64,000 nt of DNA, taken from contig CAKMRJ010000001.1 in the NCBI GenBank assembly GCA_928212115.1, forward strand, positions 185,372,867 to 185,436,866, written 5' to 3'. Below are positions 45,582 to 56,267 of this stretch, in pieces (the first letter of the stretch is position 1; each line of letters begins with the position of its first letter). A program made the position numbers and the translations under genes. Source of the DNA: Lactuca virosa (Eukaryota; Streptophyta; Magnoliopsida; Asterales; Asteraceae). The notes beneath the pieces were generated by a model. That model was given only the letters and a program-made list of their open reading frames with translations, did no database searches and had not been told where the DNA came from.

Positions 45582-48500
45582 ATGGCTAACTTTAACTTGA
45601 ACACGATGACTTCTTACTCTCATCTCCTTGGTTCATCAACGAAGATTTCGATGCTGATTCCTGAGTACTACGATTAGTGGGCTGATCGAATGGAGGGTTA
45701 CTTGAACGTAATTGATGAAGAACTTTGGAAGTGTATTCTCGACGATGTTCGTCCTCCTGCTGCTGCTTAGAGTATTGGAACTTCTTCAAACAATCAAAAT
45801 GTCAATGAACAGTCTAAAAGGTTGTTGAAGAATGAAAAAAAGTGTATGAGAGAACTCAGAGGTGCTCTTCCTCTTGTTGTTTACAATTACGTGCGTAGCT
45901 GTAAGACTGCAAAAGAGATCTGGAATACTTTGAAGGAAAAATATCAGGGGAATGAGAAAAAAAATCAGTTCAGTAAAACATTGCTTGTTGGAGTTAAGAG
46001 AATTTAAACAGAAAGAAGGTGAATCCATTGAATTGCACTATGATCGTCTGAATGAACTCATATACAAGTGCAATAGATATGGGATCACCAGGTCGACAAT
46101 GGAGTTCAATCTCACATTCATTTTGGGGCTTCGCAAAGAGTGGCGAAATGTTAGTCTGATGGTGAAGACTCAGCATAGCTTCGATTATTTCTCTTTGAAT
46201 GATCTTTACAATCTGTTGAAATCGCATGAATCCGTAGTAAATGAAATTGCTGAAGAATCTAAGATCAGTCTGGGTGGTCCACTTGCTTTGGTTTCAAAAG
46301 TTACTGGAAGGGAAGCTGAGAAAGAGGTTACTGAGAAGGAAAATTCAGATGATGAAGGTCTGATCGTCAACTCTGATGACGAAGCTGTTGCATTTTACTC
46401 TAACAATCGAGTAAAGAAATTTTTCAAGAAGCCTTTCAATGCAAAGTCGAAAACAAGTGATGTGAAGGGAAATTTTGCTGGAAAATCTGGGAATGATGAG
46501 AAGAAAGTTGAGAAAAAGGAAGTTCGTGCTGAAGAAGAGAAGAAAGAGAAGAAGCTGAAAGGTGATTCTGGATTCGACTGCCATTACTGCAATGGTGCGA
46601 ATCATATAGCCAATGACTGTATGTTGCGAAAGCGAGATGAGAAGAAGAGAAAGGTCAAAGACAAAGCTTATTACATTGAAAGATTGGAAGAATTTCATGC
46701 AAAGGCAAAGGGAATGTCTCTGGTGGCCAAAGGTGTGGATGAAGAAGATTGAACATACCAGATTTGGTCATCAGGTTCTGATGACGATGAGATGAAAAAC
46801 CCTACACATGGGGCTATGTTTGCGATGCATGTGGAAGAAGAGGAAGAGAAAATTACTGGGAAGTGCTTTGTTTCGACATCTTCACACAAATCACCAATGA
46901 CTTCTCAGGTACGTTCTCTTTTACAATCTTTTAATATTCCCTCTAGTGCATATGATTCGATTCTATCTGAGTTTGATGCAGCTATTACTTATGTTAATGA
47001 TCTACTTATTTCTGCTAGTAATGATGCTAAGAAGTCGAACACACAACTCTTAGAAACTCAGAGGATGTTGGAATCGAAGAAAGTGAAAATAGAATACTTA
47101 GATTTACAAATAACGAATCTGATGTGTGATAGGGATAACTTAAGTGCTGATGTTAAATTATTGTTAAAAAAAGTATATATCTACTATAACTCAGCCAAAC
47201 GTTTATATGTTAAATTGACAGCATTGCATCCTTCATCGGCTATTAGCAAAGAACAACATAGGAAATTTTTTCCGTTTTAAGCATTCGAAAGGGAAAAAAT
47301 TGACTATATTTCCTATGATTGTGAAAAGACAATTGTTTAATTCGACAGGGTTTCAGATAATAGATATGCATATGGAATAGTGAAAATTGATGAATGTCTG
47401 GATGCTAATGAATTAGATGATATTGTAAATGAAATATTGACTAAAAATGAACAAATTAAGATTTTGAAAAGAACTGAGAATTCGAAAACTGGCCCTTAAA
47501 CTAATTTTGCTGATATCGAAGATGCTTCTGATGATATTAGTGAAATCGAAGAGGATGAAGTTTTTGATTTTTCTCAGTTGTTTGCCATTAATGTCACATC
47601 AATGGCTAAAGGCAAAGAAAAATGTAATGATTCTACGATTAAAGTTGACACTACTCTACGCTCAACTTCAAAAGTTAATGATCATGACCATGTGACTGTC
47701 GAAAAAAGTCAAACAGACAATGATGATGTTCCGAAAGAAACAACAATTCCAAGGGTTGTAGTTGATCAGGTTTTTGACGAAACTGAGAAATTCAACACAA
47801 TTCTGAAGGAAAAAAGTTCTCATTACCTTGAAACAAATACAGTTGTGTATCCGAATTTCAAATGCTCAGATGAGGTTATCTTTCCGAATCGGGGTTTTTG
47901 TCACAGAAGGAAATTGTAATAATATTAAACTTGAGTTTAATAAAATAATTGAAGAGGATAACAAGAAGGCATCAAAAGAAGTATTTTTCTCAAACCAAAG
48001 TACTGTCGAAAACAATCTAACAAAGAATTCTTACACTTTTCAACGACAAAAACCACAACGAATTTGGGTTGAAAAATATGAAAAATCAAAAGATGTTTCA
48101 AAACAAGATGATATAGTTTCTCAACATGTCAAAATTAATTCTCAAGAGTTTAAGGAACAAATTAAAAAGATTTCGAAAGAAAGTGGTATTTCAAAGAGAC
48201 AAGCACGAAAGAAAGTTTTTTGGCAAAACATCGAGTCTCGAAAGAAACCAAATGTTATGCTAAACAAATCATCTAAACAGAAAAAGTCTAAATCGGTTCA
48301 GACTTCTTCTCAAAAGAAAGTTGAAAATAAGAAAAATTCTGCTCTAACTCAAAAATATTTGTCTCCAAATAAACCACAAAATGATTTTTTAAAGTCTAAA
48401 ACTCAAGATTCCAAATCAAATTTCCAAACAAAAGGTCAAACATCAAATGCAAAGAGGTTTACAAATCATCAATCAACAAGGAATTTCAATTCAAATCATC

Positions 48501-49127
48501 AAACACGGTTTTCACAAAATCATTTTTCAAGACAAAACCGATTTTTGAATAATCCAAAGAATGTTCAAAATCGTTTTTCTTCTTAGACGAAACCGGTGTT
48601 TTCAACTCAAAAGTTTGATAAATTTCATTATAAAAGAAATGTGACTTTCACACCAACACAACCAAATTTACCAAATCCTCTTACAAAACATGTTCCCAAA
48701 GTTTCGTATGTTAAAGGCAAGTCAGATGTGAAAAAATTAACCATTGGCTCGAAGGAAAAGGGAAATCATTTAAACCAGAGAAGTTTTCTCAACAACAAAT
48801 CAAGGATGCTTATGAAAAGTATCTGAATGAATCTTCGAATGGAAGTTCTTCATCCAAAGAATCGAATCCTTCAGTCAAACAATGGAGACTTGGAGAGCTA
48901 TTTCGAAAGCAAAGGTTAATGAGAAACAAACTTAGAAGCAAAAGGTGAAAGTTAGTGAAAATTCTAAACCTGAGAATGATTACATTTCTGTGCCTTTAAC
49001 TAATGAAGTTGACTTAATTGATAGTCTCAAATCTAAAGTTCGTAATTGGATCATAGGATCTTCTTTTCATAATGCTTTTCAATCTAATCACCAAGGACTC
49101 AAACAGCCTTGGGGACCTAAATTCTTT
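45582..49127 (+). pseudogene. gag: Copia B gag with long C-terminal extension (few lesions)
   Basis: The ATG at 45582 opens MANFNLNTMTSYSH. Early stops lie at about 45675 and 45768, and a frameshift falls at an A-run near 45958. From there 46752 is reached without a stop: YDRLNELIYKCNRYGITR, LTFILGLRKEWR, and a zinc knuckle CHYCNGANHIANDC at about 46579-46620. TGA at 46750-46752 is GGA in copia A, so it is a recent lesion. The extension continues with a coiled-coil-like segment (46940-47250), an acidic part (47480-47800) and a basic Lys/Gln/Asn/Ser-rich part (47960-48830). The frame closes at TGA 49131-49133, after PWGPKFFH. About 2.5 kb separates the knuckle from the protease, as in copia A. 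Confidence 0.9.
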
Positions 49128-49133
49128 CACTGA

Positions 49134-52100
49134 TTGCAGGTTTTGTGTGACGAGCAATATGATGACAAATGGTATATCGATAGTGGTTGCTCTCGTCACA
49201 TGACTGGAAGAAAGGAAAATCTTCGTGATTATCAAAATTTGGAGAATTTTGGAGTAGTGAAATTTGGCAACAATCAGAAATGTCAATGCAAAGGATATGG
49301 AAAAGTTACAAATGGGAAATTCAAAGTAGAAATGGTAGCTTATGTCGAAGGTCTTCAACATAACTTGATAAGTGTTTCGCAACTTGTTTTGGGCACTGAC
49401 AATCAAGTGGTATTTAATGAAAAAGGAAGTGTGATTTCGAACATAGAGACAAAGGAAGTTTTGCTTAAGTCAAAAAGAAAATGCAATATGTTTACTCTCG
49501 ACATCAAACCAATTGTTGGGATTCCCTCAGTGTGCTTACTTTCGAAAGCTTCATCTGATGTTAGCTGGCTTTGGCGTCGACGACTTTCTCATTTGAATTT
49601 TCAAAATCTGAATAAATTGGTGGTAGATGATCTTGTTAGAGGTTTACCTGTGTTAAAATTTGATAATGATACTTTGTGTGCAGCTTGCGAACAAGGAAAG
49701 CAACACAGACAAGGTCATCCGATTGTTATTGATTTAAATATTGTTGAACCTTTGGAACTTCTTCACATTGATCTTTGTGGACCCTCAACTATTGAAACTC
49801 TCAACAAGAAGAGATACATATTGATCATTGTGGATGACTTTTCAAGGTTTACTTGGGTATATTTTCTAAGACTAAAATCTGAAACTGCTTAATCAATGAT
49901 CGACTTCATCAAGCATATTGAACTAAGTTTGAAGAAAAAGGTTCGAAATATCAAGAGTGACAAACCCTCAGAATTTAAGAACAATGTTATTGATTCTTTT
50001 TTAACCGACAAAGGAATTTCGTATAATTTCTCTTCACCTTACACTCCTCCACAGAATGGTGTTGTAGAAAGGAGGAACCGTTCACTTTGCGAATCTGCAA
50101 GAACAATGCTCACATATGCGAATCTTCCTCAATATCTATGGGTCGAAGCAGTTTCTACTGCATGTTTTACTCAAAATCTATCTTTTATTCATCGTTGTTT
50201 TAACATCACTCCTTATGAAATTCTTAACAATCGAAAACCAAATGTTAAATTTTTCCATGTTTTTGGTTGCAGGTGCTTCATTATGAATCTCAAGGATTAT
50301 CTTTCGAAATTTCAGTCAAAAGCTAATGAAGGGATATTCTTGGGATACTCACACAATTCTGTTGCTTACAGGGTGTTAAACATACGAACGAGGAAAATCA
50401 AAGAAACATTTAATCTTACTTTTGATGATTATTATGTTAAACAAGTTGATAAGACCTTTGAACAACAACCAATAATGAATGAATCAAATAATGAATCTCA
50501 ATATTTGAATTCGTTAGATTTTGAGTATGATTTGATTTTTGGTATTCCAGATCGCGCTATTGATGTAGAAGTTAATGCTGGGGACAATAAAGTGCCTGAA
50601 GCATCGAAACATTCTGATGAATCCACCCTCACACAGGATAATAATGATTCACTTTCATCAATAAATTCTTCCAGAATTAACGAAAGTCTGCCTATTGAAT
50701 CCAATGTTCCAGTGGAGGGGGAGCACTTGAATTCGTCTCCTCAAGTTGAGGAGGAGCATACTTTCGAGGGGGGGGGGGAGAGAAAGAATGAATGTTGATG
50801 TCGAGGGGGAGCATCCTGATAATAATCCAATTGTCGAGGGGGAGAAAAATGGAAATAATACAAATGTTTTGAATGTTCAAAATGATGAATTTCATGACAT
50901 TAATGATAATTTGTCAAAGCAGGTGAAGGATCTCAAACTGAAGAAATGTTCGAAGATACACCTTTGGAATTTGATCTTGCATATCCTCCAATGGATAGAT
51001 GGACTCAAAGTCATCCAAAAGAACAAGTTCTTGGTGATCCTTATGAAGGAGTGTTAACACGAGCTCAACTTCGTGCAAAGAACGAGGTACTTAAGAATTT
51101 TGCATGTTTAATGTTTTTATTTCAAAAAATGAACCTAAATCAGTCAAGCTGCTATGGAACATCATGATTGGGTTGTTTCTATGCAATCTGAGCATGCTGA
51201 ATTCGAGAGAATCAAAGTCTGGAGACTAATTCCCAAACCAAATGATGTTTCAATCATCGGCTTAAAATGGATTTTTAAAAAGAAAATTGATAAAGATGTT
51301 AACATTGTTTGAACAAAGCTAAGCTTGTTGTTAAAGGTTATTCGCAACAAGAAGGTATAGACTATGAAGAAACCTTCACCCTAATAGCAAGAGTCGAGGT
51401 TGTTCGAATATTTTTTGCCTATGCAGCGCACAAGGATTTCGATGTCTACCAGACGGATGTCAAGTGTGCGTTTCTCAACGGTGAACTCGAAGAAACGGTG
51501 TACGTTGAAAAACCCCTAGGTTTTATTAATGAAGAATTCCCTGATCATTGTTATATATTAGATAAAGCTGTTTATTTATTAAAACAAGCACCAAGAGCCT
51601 GGTATGCAACTCTTACCAATTTCTTAAAGCAATCAAAATTTAAACAAGGATCGGTTGATCCCACTCTCTTTCGAAAGAAAGTTTGGAATCATCTTATGCT
51701 TGTTAAAATTTATGTTGATGATATTATGTTTGGCTCTACTGACCCTACTTTGTCAAGAGAATTCGAAAATTTGATGAAAAGCCAATTTGAGATGAGCATG
51801 ATGGGGAAAGTCAACAATTTTTTGGGTTTAAATATTCGCCAAAGCAGAGAAGGAATATTTATTAATCCAGAGAAGTATACAACAAATCTGCTTGAAAAGT
51901 TCGGAATAACGAATAGCACAAAGTTGAGAGTACCAATGGCAGTTGGAACAAGACTAAGTCCATATTTGGATAAACCAGTTGTTGATCTCACATTGTATCG
52001 AAGCATGATAGGTTCGTTAGTATACCTCACGACTAGTCGACCCGATATTATGTTTTCTATGTGCAATTGTGCTAGGTACAAATAAAATCCTCGAGAACCT

Positions 52101-52682
52101 CATCTTACTGCTGTCAAGAACATTTTCCGCTATTTCAAAGGAACAATTTCGTTAGGATTGTGGTATCCTTCGAAGACAGAGTTTTTCATTAAAGCATTTT
52201 CAGATGCTGATTTGGGTGGTTGTCAACTTGATCGCAAAAGAACTACTAGCGGATGTCAACTGTTGGATGGGAAACTTGTGAGTTGGCAGTCGAAGAAACA
52301 AACATGTTTTTCGATTTCCACAACAGAAGCCGAATATGTTGATGCTACAGCTTGCACTTCACAAATCATATGGATACAAAGTCAACTGCGTGATTATGCA
52401 ATCAACATGAAGAAAATTTCGTTGTATTGTGACTCACAAAGTACCATTCGCATCTGCCATAACCTTGTGCAACATTCGAAAACCAAACATATTGCTCTTC
52501 GTTATCATTTTATCAAAGATCACGTTGAAGATGGAGACATAGAAGTTCATTTTGTAAAAACCACTGATCAGCTTGCTGATATCTTTACAAAACCATTAAA
52601 TGAAAAATCTTTCGTAAGAATACTGAATGGCTTAGGAATGATCGATGCGAATTCTGCTCCTGGATATATTTCGTTAGAATGA
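49134..52682 (+). pseudogene. pol: Copia B pol: protease, integrase, RT, RNase H (few lesions)
   Basis: Protease: WYIDSGCSRHMTG at about 49170-49210, with Asp-Ser-Gly intact. Integrase: zinc region RRRLSHLN and CAACEQGKQH; core Asp in LLHIDLCGP (near 49765), second Asp in IKSDKPSEF, Glu in NGVVERRNR; one TAA at 49890-49892. The C-terminal part is FLGYSHNSVAYRV. The linker at 50714-50845 codes VEGEH-like repeats. RT runs about 51180-52090, with VDVKCAFLNG-like TDVKCAFLNGELEE, LKQAPRAWYATL and the catalytic YVDD (about 51712) intact; frameshifts fall near 51150 and 51310 and a TAA at 52084. RNase H (52158-52682) is open to the end (SDADLGG, STTEAEYV, DSQSTIRICH). Confidence 0.93.
50714..50845 (+). 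repeat. Polypurine VEGEH repeats of copia B
   Basis: GAGGGGGAG or close variants occur at about 50716, 50749 (GAGGAGGAG), 50765 (a run of G), 50801 and 50837, between integrase and RT. This is the same place as in copia A. The G-run at about 50767-50776 causes a frameshift. Confidence 0.8.
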
Positions 52683-52742
52683 CAAGCCAAAGTGGTGGAA
52701 AGATGTCTATTCAACGGTTACTGTTCCGTATTCAGCTGTTAC

Positions 52743-54571
52743 TGTCACACCCCAAAACCGGAACGGCGGAAACGTTCTGGGGCGGAGGACGTCATACGTA
52801 GTATCACAACAATTGTATTAGCCTTATTACATAAATAAAACTAATAAATAAGTGGTGAACTAAGTCCTAAGGGTATTATTAATACTTTCTAGTAATCAAA
52901 TCGGTTATTACTTTGAGGTTAGTTCACTTGTTTCATTACTACAAAAGTAAGTTCTGTTATCTAGGTTGTGAGTGTCATAACCGTACTTAGACTTGATATC
53001 GCACGTAACGGGGCCGGTATCTTTTTATGACTTTTGTCACCCTTGACCTGACGGTTCCACTGTAGCTAGCAGCGAGGTGCGGGATAGTCAGTCCCATATA
53101 GATCTATACACAATAGTCACTCTCTCCCTACAAGAGATTCTGGTTACAAGTGCTAGTCCTACACTCTCGAATCCAGTGGGAGTGTTACCAAGGACGTGTC
53201 TCCAACTTTAGACTAACAATTTGCATGTAATAATACCGAAAATCCTGTTTATGTTTTGTATGAATTCTTTATAAAATATCACATTTTATGACAAGATTCA
53301 CAAGTTTCTTTGCTTTAGTTTTGAAAACTGTTTCTACGAGTTGATTTCTTAATCGTTTGGTAAAACTGTTTTCTGTGTTAAAAGCATACAGAACATATAA
53401 TCATTTTAAACAAAATAATATGCTTTGAGCACAAGTTTCCTTGTACTTTTGCTTGTATTCCCCCCCTGAAAACATGAAAAACTCGGAAAAAGCGTAGGGG
53501 TATGAACTCACAGTTTAACGTAGGATTCGGGTGTACGATCGGTGTAGATGCTGAGTGTCAACTGGTGTCTCGTACGCAAGTGGATCCTATTAACATATGG
53601 TACCACATATGTGTGTTAGAATTAGGGTGTTTCATGACTAAACATGACGGGAAACCACCCTAAGGACCTGGAAAGGCTTGAACTAAGTGTCGGGACCTTA
53701 TATGATCGAACGAGGGAGGTGTACGACCACCCTTTGGGTGTGTGCGGCCATGGGTGTACGGCCCATGAGTGTACGGCCGTACACTCATGATGGGGAGCGT
53801 TTTGAGGTGTTTCTAAGGTCCTACAAGCATCTAATGAGTGTTCTAGGTCCCAAACTGAGTGTTATTGTAAGTTTGAGGCCAAAAATGAGAATCAAAGTGT
53901 GTGTATGGACAAAAGGATGTGTGTGCGGTCGTACAAGGGAGTGTGCGGCCGTACAGAGGGTGTGCGGCCGTACACTCTTCATTCATGCCCAAAAGGTCGA
54001 TTTTTCCAGGTGTTTCAAGGTTCAAACCAAGTCCAACTAGAAGACAGGGAATCAAACTCTCACTTTGGAGGGTCTTTGAGGTGTGTACGGCCACCTTATG
54101 AAGGTGTGCGGCCGTACACCTTCAAGTGATGAAGAACACGAAGAACATGAAGAGTTTTAGGCTTAGATCAAGGTGTCTTACCAGTGTAACAAGCTGAATG
54201 ATGGATTACTTCACGTTTTTTAGGCCTTTAGAGGGTCCTTATGTGATGGTTCTAGAGAGAGAAAGTAGTGTGCAGCCAAAAGGGAAGAAGAGTGAATGAA
54301 GGGGGTCTCCTCCTATAAATAGAGGTAGGTGTACGGTTGAGGGGTGGGTGTGCGGTTGAGGGGTGGGTGTGCGGCCGCACACCCATGTGTACGGCCGTAC
54401 ACTCCTCCCAAGAGGGTGTATGGCCCGATTTTGCTACCTTACGACTTTACAGTTCATCCCTAACCTCAACCTTGGTTGTACTCAAGCTTAGAACCCTTAA
54501 ACGGACCCTTAGACAGTGATAAAAGGTGACGGAGTCGAGTTTAACCTTGATAGAAGTTACGGGTTGTCACA
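52743..54571 (-). mobile_element. Solo LTR of a gypsy element inside copia B
   Basis: 1829 bases from TGTCACACCCCAAAACC to GGGTTGTCACA, flanked by a perfect GTTAC duplication (52738-52742 and 54572-54576). No internal domain remains, so it arose by recombination between the two LTRs. The left end is the complement of the LTR 3' end at 21964, giving minus orientation. At 53730-54400 it carries about nine copies of GTGTGCGGCCGTACAC-type palindromes, some around a TATA-like box (54311-54322). Confidence 0.92.
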
Positions 54572-54576
54572 GTTAC

Positions 54577-56267
54577 TGTTCACAATCAACGCTTCGACAT
54601 GCTTCGCTTTCGACATCATGCACACTGGTTTGACAAAATCTTCGTTACTTTTGTTATTTTTTTATTTTCGCTAATCAGGTACATTTCTTTTATTGTTTGC
54701 TATTCTTTTTTCAAATATCAAAAACAACAAAAAGATTTTCATTTTTGTCTTTCTTTTTCAAAATTCAAAATATCAAAAAGATTTTCTTATTTTTATTATT
54801 TTCTTTAAAAAATCAAAAATCCAAAAATATTTTTGTGTTTTGTTAATTTTTTCTTGTATAGCTTTTAGCAAATTGTTGGTCCATGTTTGCTACTTGAGGG
54901 AAAGGTATATCTTCGAAACTATGGATTAGTTAAGATGTCGCTATAAGCATGCTGCAACATGTCGACCCAAGCCTCCATAACTCAATGTGTTTCGAATCCT
55001 TAATGGATCTCTCATCACGAGGATTCCTACCCAATCAGTCTATATTCACATTAGTTCCTGAGCTACCTTACTCTTCTCGTATGATTTAAGAGTTAACTGC
55101 TTGGTCCAATCATAGAAGAGGTACTTTTGATTCTTGAACCAATCTTTTTCATCCTAAAGTTCTTTCACGATCACACACAAAGACACATACCCAAGACATC
55201 TCTGGTCGAAACCAACCAGGATATAGGTATGTAAACAATCTGTGTTAATGATATGAATTCATGAGACCGTGATGAAACTGAAACCCAATTTTTCGAACCA
55301 TTAAAGGATTTGACGGGGAACTTAGTTCCAGATTTTCACGAAACATTTGTTTCAGTACCACTTTTCGATACTCCAAATCATATTCTTTCGTTTTGCGTGG
55401 TCTTGATAAAATGTTCGAAACCCACGACATTTTTACCCAACAAGATCCAGGAATAATTTTTTTTATGGAATATGATTTCAGTGTGAGTACCAATCTGATT
55501 CTTTGTTACTTACTAAATTTATCCAAAGCATACTTGTCCCTAGCTACACTGGTCAAACAGGTAATTTCGTTTACAACTTATCACTCTTATGTTTAGATGT
55601 GATATGTAACAAAAAATTTACCCACCCATAAAGCCTTATGAAAAGATGCGCTTCGATACTTCGCTAGAGGTATTCGATTGTAATTCACGGGAAGCCACAC
55701 AAGCTGTTAGTCATCTATCTTGATTAATAACAAAGTGATCTTTGCCTGGGATCTTACTGCATTTGTGTTGAAATATTTTTGACATCACAGAACCAAATTT
55801 TCTTATTTTGCTTCTTATCTTTATCTTTGGCACACTTTGCACACACGAAATCCTTGAGGTTCTGAGTAATACCAACGCAGGCTGATGATTTCGAAAGTAT
55901 GGTACATGATTTCCATTTTCAACCTAAAAGTGAAAGAGCCTAACCTCCATGCCGAAGGCTTCTGACGGTTCTTATCCTCTTGGTACAGTCTAACAGACTG
56001 ATGAATGTGACGTTCTGGTTACTGCGTGAGTTTCAAGGAAAAGTGATCATCACTTTTTCAGACGTGGCTACCTTTACAGCACCAGGTCCGCTTTTATTGA
56101 TGACACGTGGCTTAGCATTTAATGCTCAAACCGCTTCAAATTTAAAATTGGGTGTACGTATAAAAAGGGATTTGGGGATTCTAGTCCACTTTTACGCTCA
56201 TATACTTTTCTCCAAAGATTTGTGCCCTTTTCTCTCTGATATTCTTCAAGCTTTCAAAACCCTAACA
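54577..56267 (+). other. Long noncoding region between pol and the third ORF of copia B
   Basis: It continues the copia B sequence after the solo LTR. It contains the A/T hairpin-type array (54700-54840) and conserved blocks shared with copia A (GCATGCTGCAACATGT near 54947, ATTGTAATTCACGGG near 55677). No ORF of note. Confidence 0.65.
54700..54840 (+). repeat. A/T-rich hairpin-type repeat array of copia B
   Basis: Three units with the core AAAATCAAAAA..GATTTTC.TTTTT, in the same position as 14735-14955 in copia A but with different unit number and length. Confidence 0.65.

Noticed and set aside
53687..54129. ORFs with repeated CGRT/VRPY motifs
   Set aside because: Produced by the GTGTGCGGCCGTACAC repeats of the solo LTR in several frames at once.
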